A DNA stretch of 16,093 nt from an uncultured Clostridia bacterium (GCA_934130325.1 CAKOYA010000029.1:1-16093); one strand, 5' to 3'. Shown: positions 7,189 through 13,889, counted from the stretch's first letter. Program-made: numbers and translations. The notes: a model not told the origin generated them from the sequence alone.

Positions 7189-7937
7189 TGTCTAAGGAAT
7201 TAACAAAAACAGTAATAATATATATTTTTTTAGTATTAATAATTACTATGTTGGTACTTATGATAGTATTAGATTTTGATTTAGGATTTCTTAAATTAAG
7301 TTCAATTCAGACATTGTTAGGAAAACATGATGAGATATTGACAGAAGAAAACAAGCTAAAAACAAAGAAAACAGAATATGAAAATACTTTAAAAAAGGTT
7401 GATGAATCAAAATCTAGCTATGATACTGAAAAGGCAAAATATGAAGCCATAAGTGATGAAACAATAAACGTTATAAAAGAAGCGACTACTGAGGAGTACT
7501 ATGATATTGAGTATATGTGGATAACACTTGGAAATTATGCAAAGTCTAATAATTTAAGTATTATTATGTCGGAACCAGGTGGTAATTTTACAGAAGCCTC
7601 TGCAAATAAAGATGGTAGCCAGAGTAATGAAAAAGCAACAAGTAGTACAGAAAGTACAACTAGCGGGAATGCTACTGCAAGTAGTACAACTACAAGTAGC
7701 ACTACTTCAACTGATGCTTCTAAAACAGCTACACAAGATACAGGTAGTACATCTTCAAGTAATACGATGTTTAAAATACAAGTAACTGGTAGTTATCTCG
7801 ATGTTTCTGACTTTATATTTGAAGTTGAAAATGATAAAACATTAAGATTTAAACTTGATAATATATCAATGGATTATGTATCAGGAAATACAATAAAAGC
7901 AAGTTTTAATGTTAAAAATTTGGTTATCAATAAATAA
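7188..7937 (+). CDS. pilO: PilO-like type IV pilus alignment protein with Ser/Thr-rich insert
   Basis: A 249-residue bitopic membrane protein. A membrane segment lies at about 8-28, then a helical, probably coiled-coil stretch at ~45-90 rich in K and E. The start of an alpha/beta domain is at ~100-130, and the C-terminal half of that domain at ~194-249 (FKIQVTGSYLDVSDFIFEVE) is typical of PilO. The two halves are split by about 60 residues (131-193) made mostly of S, T, A, G and N. That insert is not part of the usual PilO fold and is probably a flexible, surface-exposed loop. The start codon overlaps the pilMN stop by one base (TAATG), indicating translational coupling. PilO pairs with PilN in the periplasm-equivalent space. 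Confidence 0.78.
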   Translation: MSKELTKTVIIYIFLVLIITMLVLMIVLDFDLGFLKLSSIQTLLGKHDEILTEENKLKTKKTEYENTLKKVDESKSSYDTEKAKYEAISDETINVIKEATTEEYYDIEYMWITLGNYAKSNNLSIIMSEPGGNFTEASANKDGSQSNEKATSSTESTTSGNATASSTTTSSTTSTDASKTATQDTGSTSSSNTMFKIQVTGSYLDVSDFIFEVENDKTLRFKLDNISMDYVSGNTIKASFNVKNLVINK

Positions 7938-7956
7938 GTAGTAAAGGAGTGTGAAA

Positions 7957-8391
7957 ATGGTGAAAAAGGAATATATAATTACATTTAGTGTATCTGCTTT
8001 GGTATTTATCACTGTCTCTGTAATAATGTTAATGCTTATGCTGCCTCAACAAACTCATGTAATAGAAGGAAATGTTGAAGAATATGAAACAATTTCAAAA
8101 TCAAAATATACGTTTGAAACAACTAAAGATATTTCTAGTGAGAATTTGAAGAAACAATATGGAGTATCTAGTCAAGATATGTCTACTTTTAAAAGCAATA
8201 GCCAATATAAGGCTGGAAATTCTGATCCCTTTTCACCATCAACTGCTGGAACTAATACATCAACAAATGGTACAACAAGTAGTAGTACAACAACTACTGA
8301 TAATACAGATGTTACTAGTAGTACAACTACACAGGATAAAATTACAAACAGTAATGGTGGTGTAGAAAACCCACCTTCAACTAATAAATAA
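7957..8391 (+). CDS. Small membrane-anchored protein, possible reduced PilP-like subunit
   Basis: A 144-residue protein with one membrane segment at about 9-29, a polar region at ~30-85, the motif NSDPFSPS at 88-95, and then a disordered tail of S, T, N, G to the end. Its place after PilM-N-O and the DPF-P motif recall PilP, in which a similar DPF motif precedes the globular HR domain. Here no globular domain remains, so it would be a reduced or degenerate version; this is inference. A GTG at 7951 is in frame, but AAAGGAG at 7943-7949 is better spaced for the ATG at 7957. Part of the DNA encoding the S/T tract is identical over 15 bases to part of the PilO insert. Confidence 0.6.
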   Translation: MVKKEYIITFSVSALVFITVSVIMLMLMLPQQTHVIEGNVEEYETISKSKYTFETTKDISSENLKKQYGVSSQDMSTFKSNSQYKAGNSDPFSPSTAGTNTSTNGTTSSSTTTTDNTDVTSSTTTQDKITNSNGGVENPPSTNK

Positions 8392-8401
8392 GGAGTAAAA
8401 T

Positions 8402-8917
8402 ATGGCAAAAAAAGAAGTAGCAAAGAAAAAAAAAAATAATGCACGTACAGTAGTACTAGTTTTATTTGTGATTTGTATAATTTTATTTGCTCTTGTAATA
8501 TTTTTTGCATTTGGATCAAAGAATATTACAGGAAGTGGTAAATTTTTAAAGGACATGTATGAGTTGCAAAATAAAATAGCACTGTATATAGGAAAATCTT
8601 CATCTGATGCTTTTGGAGTTTACACAAATGAAGAAATTATTACAGGTAAGATATCTGCAACTAGCGAGGATATTAAAGATAACTCTGATAAAACAGTAGA
8701 ACCTCTTGTAAATGTAGATGAAAAAGTAGAAGAAAATGGAAAAGTTGCATATAAAATAAATTCTGAAAATTTAGAAAAATTATTAAGTATTAGTATGCCA
8801 AAATATAGTGGTATAGAGTTTTATATACAAGATGGTGAAGCTTTAAAAGTAAAATTAACTAATAAACCAAATTGGTGGAATAGTGAGCTAGACTTTCTTA
8901 AAGTTGGTCAAAATTAA
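8402..8917 (+). CDS. Unknown membrane protein of the type IV pilus operon
   Basis: I do not recognise a named family. The 171-residue product has a lysine-rich cytoplasmic start (residues 1-13), one membrane segment at about 16-37, and an extracytoplasmic domain of ~130 residues ending in a Trp-Trp-containing stretch, PNWWNSELDFL. The segment LQNKIALYIGKSSSDAFGVYT at 55-75 resembles the helix-to-loop region of the major pilin next door (LKSAMALYI), so it may carry a pilin-like head without a prepilin leader. No Gly/Glu processing site is present. AAGGAG at 8390-8395 overlaps the preceding stop codon. It is followed by a long hairpin and then the pilin gene. Conservation in related clusters would be informative. 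Confidence 0.7.
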   Translation: MAKKEVAKKKKNNARTVVLVLFVICIILFALVIFFAFGSKNITGSGKFLKDMYELQNKIALYIGKSSSDAFGVYTNEEIITGKISATSEDIKDNSDKTVEPLVNVDEKVEENGKVAYKINSENLEKLLSISMPKYSGIEFYIQDGEALKVKLTNKPNWWNSELDFLKVGQN

Positions 8918-8923
8918 CTTTGC

Positions 8924-8980
8924 TTAAAACATTTTATATACAAAAGAAAAAAAGTATAAAATGTTTTAATATATATTTTA
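8924..8980 (+). terminator. Long AU-rich hairpin upstream of the pilin gene (terminator or RNA-processing element)
   Basis: A perfect 15-base inverted repeat: TTAAAACATTTTATA (8924-8938) and its complement at 8955-8969, around a 16-base A-rich loop, followed by an A/T-rich tail. It lies six bases after the stop of the unknown gene and 33 bases before the pilin start. It could partly terminate upstream transcription, or protect the 5' end of a processed pilin mRNA. Stem composition is nearly all A-U, so termination would be inefficient. Confidence 0.5.
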
Positions 8981-9002
8981 TATTATAAGGAGGAAGAATT
9001 TT

Positions 9003-9446
9003 ATGAAAAATTCTAAAAAAGGTATTTCTTTAATCGTATTAGTTATAACAATTATCGTTATAATTATCTTAGCTGCCGCTGTTTTATTAACAATGAGCAA
9101 AAACAACCCAGTTGATAATGCTAAACAAGCTGTATCTGATAATGATGTAGCTGAATTAAAATCTGCTATGGCTTTATATATAGCAAATTTTGTTGCAAAT
9201 GATGCTAATCATTCTTCACCATTTGCTGATACTGAAAAAGTTAAAGTTTCAGCTACTTTGGAAGAAGGTAGTACTGAGCCAAAAAAAGCTGCGAGTGTTG
9301 GAGCTGAAACTATTCAAGGTAATGCTTTAAGATTTGCAGAATTAGGTGTGACTTCAAAAGCAGTAAAAAGTTTTGAATATGATGTAAGTACTGGTAAATT
9401 TACATTTGTGATGAATACTGGATATGCAACACCATCTAATATCTAA
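9003..9446 (+). CDS. pilA: Major-pilin-like protein (type IV pilin)
   Basis: A 147-residue prepilin. The leader MKNSKKG ends at a prepilin-peptidase site (Gly7), followed by a long hydrophobic helix, ISLIVLVITIIVIIILAAAVLL (8-29), that would anchor the pilin and then pack in the fibre core. The head domain follows from ~45. The usual Glu at mature position 5 is Val here. The gene has a near-perfect AAGGAGGA (8987-8994). It uses GCT and ATC codons more than its neighbours, which favour ATA, as expected of a highly expressed protein. Hairpins lie on both sides, so its message may be separately stabilised. Position between alignment genes and minor pilins suits the major pilin, but that rank is inferred. 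Confidence 0.8.
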   Translation: MKNSKKGISLIVLVITIIVIIILAAAVLLTMSKNNPVDNAKQAVSDNDVAELKSAMALYIANFVANDANHSSPFADTEKVKVSATLEEGSTEPKKAASVGAETIQGNALRFAELGVTSKAVKSFEYDVSTGKFTFVMNTGYATPSNI

Positions 9447-9478
9447 TATAAATTAATTAAAATAATACGATTAAATGA

Positions 9479-9516
9479 GTAAAGGCCATATGCATTGGGT
9501 GTGTATATGGTCTTAC
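9479..9516 (+). terminator. Stable hairpin after the pilin gene
   Basis: The arm at 9479-9494 (GTAA, a bulged A, then GGCCATATGCA) pairs with TGTATATGGTCTTAC at 9502-9516, giving 15 base pairs with two G-U pairs around a 7-base loop. It lies 32 bases after the pilin stop. The downstream T-rich stretch starts about 12 bases later rather than immediately, so this could be a leaky terminator or a 3' stabilising structure that lets the pilin be made in excess of the downstream genes. Confidence 0.55.
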
Positions 9517-9622
9517 CAATATATAATGTTTTGTACGTTTTATGTTTTTTGTAAACATTTTAGAGTAAATAAAAAATGTATATTTGTTTATTGTAAAATG
9601 TATATAGAGTTAGGAGGGCAAG

Positions 9623-10411
9623 ATGTTTATATTTTTACACGTATTTATAATAGTTTGTATGTTTGTGATTGGAACCTTATTTGGAAGTTTCTTCTCACTT
9701 GCTACATATAGATTACCACGTCATCAAGATATAATAGCTACTCGTTCTTATTGTACAAGCTGTAAACATAGACTTGAATTTTTTGATTTAATTCCTGTTT
9801 TAAGTTATATAATTAGGGGAGGAAGATGTAAGTACTGTGGAGAAAAGATTAGTATTAGATACTTTTTACTTGAAGTGACAAATGGTTTAGTTTTTGTTAT
9901 ATTCTATTTAATATTTGGATATACTTTTAAATTATTGTTAGTGGGTATAGTGTATGCTGTTATATTTGTAATTATTGGCTCAAGTATTATGGAGTCTAAA
10001 ATGAGTGAAGATGAAACAAGAGAAGTTGCAAAATTAAAAAAAGGAGTATTTATTTCAGAACTTGTAGTTGCAATGATACTTTTTACTATATTTATGGCTA
10101 CCGCTTTTTTGCTTAGTAGGAACTATAATAATAAAGTAAATGAAAAGATTGCAAGAAGTAATGCTATATCTTTAGCTGTTAAAAATATTGAGATGGCTAT
10201 TGCAACGGATTATGACAGCTTATATTCATTTAGTGATGTTGATAATGTGGATAACATAGAATATAAAATAGATGTTAATGTTGAAAAGTATTCCGATAAA
10301 GATTTTACAAAAAAGGATATAGTTAAAATTATTAAAGTTGATGTAAATTATATGTTTAATGGTGTTCCATATGATTTTAAACTTAATACTTTAAAAGGTA
10401 AGGTGTTGTAG
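9623..10411 (+). CDS. Chimera: prepilin peptidase (PilD) N-terminal domain fused to a minor pilin
   Basis: Residues 1-~115 match the N-terminal domain of A24 prepilin peptidases: membrane segment with GSFFSLATYRLPR (21-33), paired CxxC sites (C44/C47 and C69/C72) around DLIPVLSYIIRGGRC, then ISIRYFLLEVTNG and a membrane helix. The peptidase then stops. Where the first catalytic Asp should appear the sequence is GSSIMESKMSED, and no IPD or GxGD motif follows. The frame continues into a prepilin: VAKLKKG (135-141), V142 as mature residue 1, E146 as the canonical Glu5, a hydrophobic helix to ~164, and a small head to 262. M127 (position 10001) has GGAG six bases upstream, so the pilin could also be made alone. 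AGGAGGG at 9612-9618 serves the long product. The chimera cannot be a working peptidase as written. Confidence 0.8.
   Translation: MFIFLHVFIIVCMFVIGTLFGSFFSLATYRLPRHQDIIATRSYCTSCKHRLEFFDLIPVLSYIIRGGRCKYCGEKISIRYFLLEVTNGLVFVIFYLIFGYTFKLLLVGIVYAVIFVIIGSSIMESKMSEDETREVAKLKKGVFISELVVAMILFTIFMATAFLLSRNYNNKVNEKIARSNAISLAVKNIEMAIATDYDSLYSFSDVDNVDNIEYKIDVNVEKYSDKDFTKKDIVKIIKVDVNYMFNGVPYDFKLNTLKGKVL
10001..10411 (+). CDS. Possible internal translation start: free PilV/GspI-like minor pilin
   Basis: This is an alternative product in the same frame as the chimera that contains it. ATG at 10001 follows GGAG (9991-9994) with six-base spacing. The 136-residue product would begin MSEDETREVAKLKKG, a 15-residue leader with basic residues just before the cleavage Gly. 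Then come VFISELVVAMILFTIFM with Glu at mature position 5, and a head domain with DYDSLYSF. That is a complete, canonical minor prepilin. I infer it was, or still is, a separate gene. Whether internal initiation occurs is not visible. Confidence 0.5.
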   Translation: MSEDETREVAKLKKGVFISELVVAMILFTIFMATAFLLSRNYNNKVNEKIARSNAISLAVKNIEMAIATDYDSLYSFSDVDNVDNIEYKIDVNVEKYSDKDFTKKDIVKIIKVDVNYMFNGVPYDFKLNTLKGKVL

Positions 10412-10888
10412 GTGAAAAAAGCAGGATTAAGTATGACCTCTATGGTAATTTATGTTGCTCTGTTTTTTGCATTTTCGGCTTTTGCTATTGCAATAAGTAG
10501 TAATTATAATTATCAAACTTTAAATGAAAAGGGGAACATGTGGATAAATGAGCAATATGATAAATTACAATATAATATGTTAATGAGTGCTAAAAAAAGT
10601 GATACTGTAAATGTTATATCAAATAAGATTGTTTTTTCTAATAATGATGAATATACTTATGACAGCGATAAAAAAAGATTACTAAAAAATGGTGGAATTA
10701 TTGCTATGGATGTAGAAGAATTTACAATATTGATGAACTCTGATATATCTGGTGGAAATTCTTTTTATAATAGTTTAGATAAAAACTTAAGCACAGTTGC
10801 TATTAGTATAACATTAAAAAAATATGGTAATACAAAAAAATGTGAGTTTTTTGTAACAGCAGGTGATGTATATGAAGAAAATATTTAA
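10412..10888 (+). CDS. Minor pilin-like protein (PilW-like)
   Basis: A 158-residue protein with a very short leader MKKAG, then LSMTSMVIYVALFFAFSAFA (6-25) as the hydrophobic helix, and a mostly beta head domain (SDTVNVISNKIVFSNNDEY, followed by an AMDVEEFTILMN region). This layout matches minor pilins/pseudopilins that cap the pilus. The Glu normally found at mature position 5 is Ser, so processing relies on the Gly alone. Translation starts at GTG directly after the stop of the chimeric gene, with AGGTG at 10401-10405 as ribosome binding site, so the two are coupled. The end overlaps the next gene by 17 bases. Assignment to PilW rather than another minor pilin is by position and shape. Confidence 0.68.
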   Translation: MKKAGLSMTSMVIYVALFFAFSAFAIAISSNYNYQTLNEKGNMWINEQYDKLQYNMLMSAKKSDTVNVISNKIVFSNNDEYTYDSDKKRLLKNGGIIAMDVEEFTILMNSDISGGNSFYNSLDKNLSTVAISITLKKYGNTKKCEFFVTAGDVYEENI

Positions 10889-11093
10889 TAGTTTAAAGGG
10901 ATCAGCAGTACTTGTAGTTGTATTATCTGCAGTAGTATTCTCTATTTATGCTACTTCTAACTTTGCTGAGTCCGAGCATTATAGTATATTACAAGATAAA
11001 TATGAGAAAAATATAAAAGATGAATATGAAAAAAATATAAATAATATAGAAGATTTTTATGATAATATATTAAATCAAAATAGTAGTCTTTAG
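10872..11093 (+). CDS. Very short PilX-like minor pilin
   Basis: A 73-residue protein. KIFNSLKG (3-10) with Gly10 as a possible cleavage point precedes a hydrophobic helix SAVLVVVLSAVVFSIYATS (11-29), resembling the N-terminus of PilX/GspK-type minor pilins (G-x-A-L-hhhhL). The remainder is a charged helix with a repeated unit, KYEKNIKD then EYEKNINN, and no globular head. An upstream GTG (10863) and ATG (10866) are in frame, but AGGTGAT at 10861-10867 is best placed for the ATG at 10872. It overlaps the previous gene by 17 bases. It may be a genuine mini-pilin or a protein truncated at its C-terminus. Confidence 0.62.
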   Translation: MKKIFNSLKGSAVLVVVLSAVVFSIYATSNFAESEHYSILQDKYEKNIKDEYEKNINNIEDFYDNILNQNSSL

Positions 11094-11117
11094 ACTATAT
11101 ATATTGGAGGTTTTTGT

Positions 11118-12755
11118 ATGTTTGAAAGTGTAAGAGCTAAGAAAAGCCCAATTGGTGTAGAATTTATAAAGAAAGGATTGTTGACTGATTCTCAAGTTGA
11201 CAGAGTATTAGAATATCAAAAGGAGCATAGAGATTTAAGATTTGCAGAAATAGTAGATATTTTGGATATGTGTGATAAAACAAAGTTACTTGATGCACTA
11301 GCAGAAAAAATTCAAGTAACTCCTGTAATGCTTGATGAGCAAATTGAAATAAATCCTGTTCAGTATTTGCCTAGGGATATGATTATAAATTATAAAGCTA
11401 TACCATTTGATATTGATGGAAATGTATTAAAGATTGCTTTTGCTGATCCACAAAATGCGAGTAAAGTAAAAGAAATTGAGTTATTACTAATGAACAAAGG
11501 ATTCAACATAGAAATATATGTTACACTATATACAAGTATAATGCAACAGATTTCTAATATAAGAAATGTTAACACAAGTTATGTTGATAAAGAAGAGCAA
11601 GATGTTAGTAAATTACTTGATAATATAATAATGACAGCAATAGAAAGAAGAGCTAGTGATATACATGTAGAGCCAATGGAAGACAAATTAAGAATACGTT
11701 TTAGAATAGATGGTGAACTTGTTACGATTACAGAATTGCCGAAGAATAGGCAAGATGTTTTTATTGGAAGAATAAAATCTGTATCAAATATGCATCAGGA
11801 AATAACTTATGATCAAGATGGTAGTATAAATACATATGAAAACTTTAATATCCGTGTATCTTCGCAAAAAAATATAAATGGAGAAAAAATTGTTTTAAGA
11901 TTATTAAAGAAGAATTTTGAATCTAAGAGTTTATTTCAACTTGGTTTTTCAGAAGATAAAGAATTAATTTCAAGTGCATTTGATAAAAGAAACAGTTTAA
12001 TACTTGTTTGTGCCCCTACTGGTGAAGGTAAAACTACAACATTATATAGTGTTATTGAATATTTGGATAGACCAGAAATTAATATTATATCTATAGAAAA
12101 TCCAGTAGAACGTAGATTACCTGGTATAAATCAGGTAGAAGTTGGACCAAATGTAACATTTGCATCTGCTTTAAGAACAGTATTAAGACAAGATCCAGAT
12201 ATAATTTTACTAGGTGAGATTAGAGATGAAGAAACTGCTAAGATAGCTATTGAAGCAGGACAAACAGGACATTTAGTTTTAAGTACTTTACATACTATTG
12301 ATGCAATAGAGGCTATTACTAGAATTAGAAAACTTGGAATTTCTGATTATGATGTATCATCTACTTTGGTAACAACAATATCACAAAGACTTGTAAGAAG
12401 ACTTTGTGATAAATGTAAAAAGCCTCATAAATTTAATGATGAGGAATTAAAATTTATTGAAAAAGCATCTAAATTTGCAGAATATGATTTTGATTTAAAA
12501 AATGCAACATTATACGAACCAGTTGGATGTAAATATTGTAATGATATAGGGTATTACGAAAGAATAGGAATATTTGAAGTCTTGTGTTTTGATGAGTATT
12601 TAAAGGATATGTTGGCAGAAGGAAAATCTACAATAGATATGCGTAAATATTTATTACAAAATACAAACTATGAACCTTTAGTTGTAGATGGAATTAAAAA
12701 AGTTTTGTCTGGTATAACTACTATTGAAGAAATAAAAAGAAAAGTAATTATATAG
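11118..12755 (+). CDS. pilB: PilB, type IV pilus extension ATPase
   Basis: PilB is the hexameric cytoplasmic ATPase that powers pilus assembly. The 545-residue product has the GspE N-terminal domain (about 10-150, with YLPRDMIINYKAIPFDID), then ASDIHVEP at 179-186 and the catalytic core. Walker A is APTGEGKTTTLY (299-310, Glu in place of the common Ser). IENPVE (326-331) supplies the Asp-box region, Walker B is DIILLGEIRDEET (361-373), and the His box is TGHLVLSTLHT (383-393). Four cysteines, C430/C433 and C471/C474, form the metal-binding site typical of PilB/GspE. Length and domain order are standard. GGAGG at 11106-11110 sets the start, 24 bases after the preceding minor pilin. Confidence 0.95.
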   Translation: MFESVRAKKSPIGVEFIKKGLLTDSQVDRVLEYQKEHRDLRFAEIVDILDMCDKTKLLDALAEKIQVTPVMLDEQIEINPVQYLPRDMIINYKAIPFDIDGNVLKIAFADPQNASKVKEIELLLMNKGFNIEIYVTLYTSIMQQISNIRNVNTSYVDKEEQDVSKLLDNIIMTAIERRASDIHVEPMEDKLRIRFRIDGELVTITELPKNRQDVFIGRIKSVSNMHQEITYDQDGSINTYENFNIRVSSQKNINGEKIVLRLLKKNFESKSLFQLGFSEDKELISSAFDKRNSLILVCAPTGEGKTTTLYSVIEYLDRPEINIISIENPVERRLPGINQVEVGPNVTFASALRTVLRQDPDIILLGEIRDEETAKIAIEAGQTGHLVLSTLHTIDAIEAITRIRKLGISDYDVSSTLVTTISQRLVRRLCDKCKKPHKFNDEELKFIEKASKFAEYDFDLKNATLYEPVGCKYCNDIGYYERIGIFEVLCFDEYLKDMLAEGKSTIDMRKYLLQNTNYEPLVVDGIKKVLSGITTIEEIKRKVII

Positions 12756-12768
12756 AAAGGAACATTTT

Positions 12769-13863
12769 ATGGATGTAATATATGCAATACTGCAAAAGGG
12801 AATAAATTTAGGTGCTAGTGATATTCACTTAGTACCTGGTCAAGTTCCTGTATATAGGGTTAATAGAAAGCTGTTTTTCGATGAAAGCAGATTGCCAATA
12901 AGTAATGAAACAATAGAAATGTTTGTAGAATTCTTTTGCGATAGCAATCCAGCATTGGCTACTGCAATAAAGAACAATAAACAGGCTGACTTTTCATATG
13001 GATATGGTGGTCATAGATTTAGAATAAATTTAGCTACTACACAAGGAAAACCAGCTTTTTCAATTAGAATAATTCCAAACGGTGAAATAAATATTACAAG
13101 CATGGGTTTAACTGAAGTAATTCAAAAATTAAGAAAAGTGGAGTCTGGGTTGGTTCTAATAACTGGTAAAGTAAATTCTGGTAAATCTACAACAATGAAT
13201 GCATTTATTCAAGAAGTAAATAAGGTTTCTAATAAAAAAATTGTTATGTTAGAAGATCCTATAGAATATGTTCATGAATCTAAAAAATCTATAATAATAC
13301 AAAGAGAAATTGGAGCTGAATCTGATGTTGCAAGCTATTACGAAGGATTAATTAATATATTAAGAGAAGATGCGGACATAGCTGTAATAGGAGAAATCAG
13401 AGATAGGAAAACAATGGATGTAGCACTTGATTTAGCTGAATCTGGTGGATTAGTAATAGGAACACTTCATACAAGATCTTGTGGTGAAACTGTAGAAAGA
13501 ATTATAAATATGTATGATCCATCTGACCAAGTCACAATAAAAAATACAGTATCAGGTGTATTAAAACTAGTTATTTCACAAAAACTTGTAGTAAGTACAA
13601 AGGATACTTTATTAATGGTACCAGAAATAATGTGTGTAAATAATATAATAGCAGCACATATAAGACAGGAGAAATTTAATATATCAGACATTGAAGATGC
13701 AATACATAATCAAAGATTGGAAGGTTCGCTTAGTTTTGAAATTTCATTTGCTGATCTATATAATAGAGGACTTATAGATATGCAAACAATAAAAGATAAT
13801 GTAGCACCAGATAGACTAGATATAGTAAAAAGCAATATACTTAATGCTGGTGGAATAGCGTGA
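12769..13863 (+). CDS. pilT: PilT, type IV pilus retraction ATPase (divergent)
   Basis: PilT disassembles the pilus to power twitching. The 364-residue product has an N-terminal PAS-like domain beginning GASDIHLVPGQVPVYRV (15-31), then Walker A GKVNSGKSTT (133-142), LEDPIEYVH (161-169) and Walker B DADIAVIGEIRD (201-212). The His-box region is SGGLVIGTLHT (225-235). The lack of a tetracysteine motif and the length separate it from PilB. The nucleotide site is intact in essentials (GxxxxGKST), but the usual PTG becomes KVN, the first His of the TGH box is Gly227, and the AIRNLIRE-type motif reads IIAAHIRQ. It is therefore a divergent PilT. AAAGGA at 12756-12761 is the ribosome binding site. 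Confidence 0.88.
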   Translation: MDVIYAILQKGINLGASDIHLVPGQVPVYRVNRKLFFDESRLPISNETIEMFVEFFCDSNPALATAIKNNKQADFSYGYGGHRFRINLATTQGKPAFSIRIIPNGEINITSMGLTEVIQKLRKVESGLVLITGKVNSGKSTTMNAFIQEVNKVSNKKIVMLEDPIEYVHESKKSIIIQREIGAESDVASYYEGLINILREDADIAVIGEIRDRKTMDVALDLAESGGLVIGTLHTRSCGETVERIINMYDPSDQVTIKNTVSGVLKLVISQKLVVSTKDTLLMVPEIMCVNNIIAAHIRQEKFNISDIEDAIHNQRLEGSLSFEISFADLYNRGLIDMQTIKDNVAPDRLDIVKSNILNAGGIA

Positions 13864-13889
13864 TATACATAGGAAAGGAGGCGGAAACA

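Noticed and set aside
7630..8345. Repeated AGTAGTACAACTAC-type words as a CRISPR or tandem repeat array
   Set aside because: The words are irregularly spaced, lie inside reading frames, and are explained by Ser/Thr codon runs.
8172..8519. A 115-codon minus-strand open frame opposite the PilP-like gene
   Set aside because: It is antisense to S/T-rich coding DNA, giving artificial Leu/Val runs, and lacks initiation signals.
9475..9711. A 78-codon open frame on the + strand after the pilin gene
   Set aside because: It runs through the 9479-9516 hairpin, has no ribosome binding site, is rich in Cys/Tyr/His/Trp unlike a normal protein, and overlaps the well-supported chimeric gene in another frame.
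13860..13889. GTG start for pilC overlapping the end of pilT
   Set aside because: AAAGGAGG at 13874-13881 lies inside that extension and is ideally spaced for the ATG at 13890; the family N-terminus also starts there.
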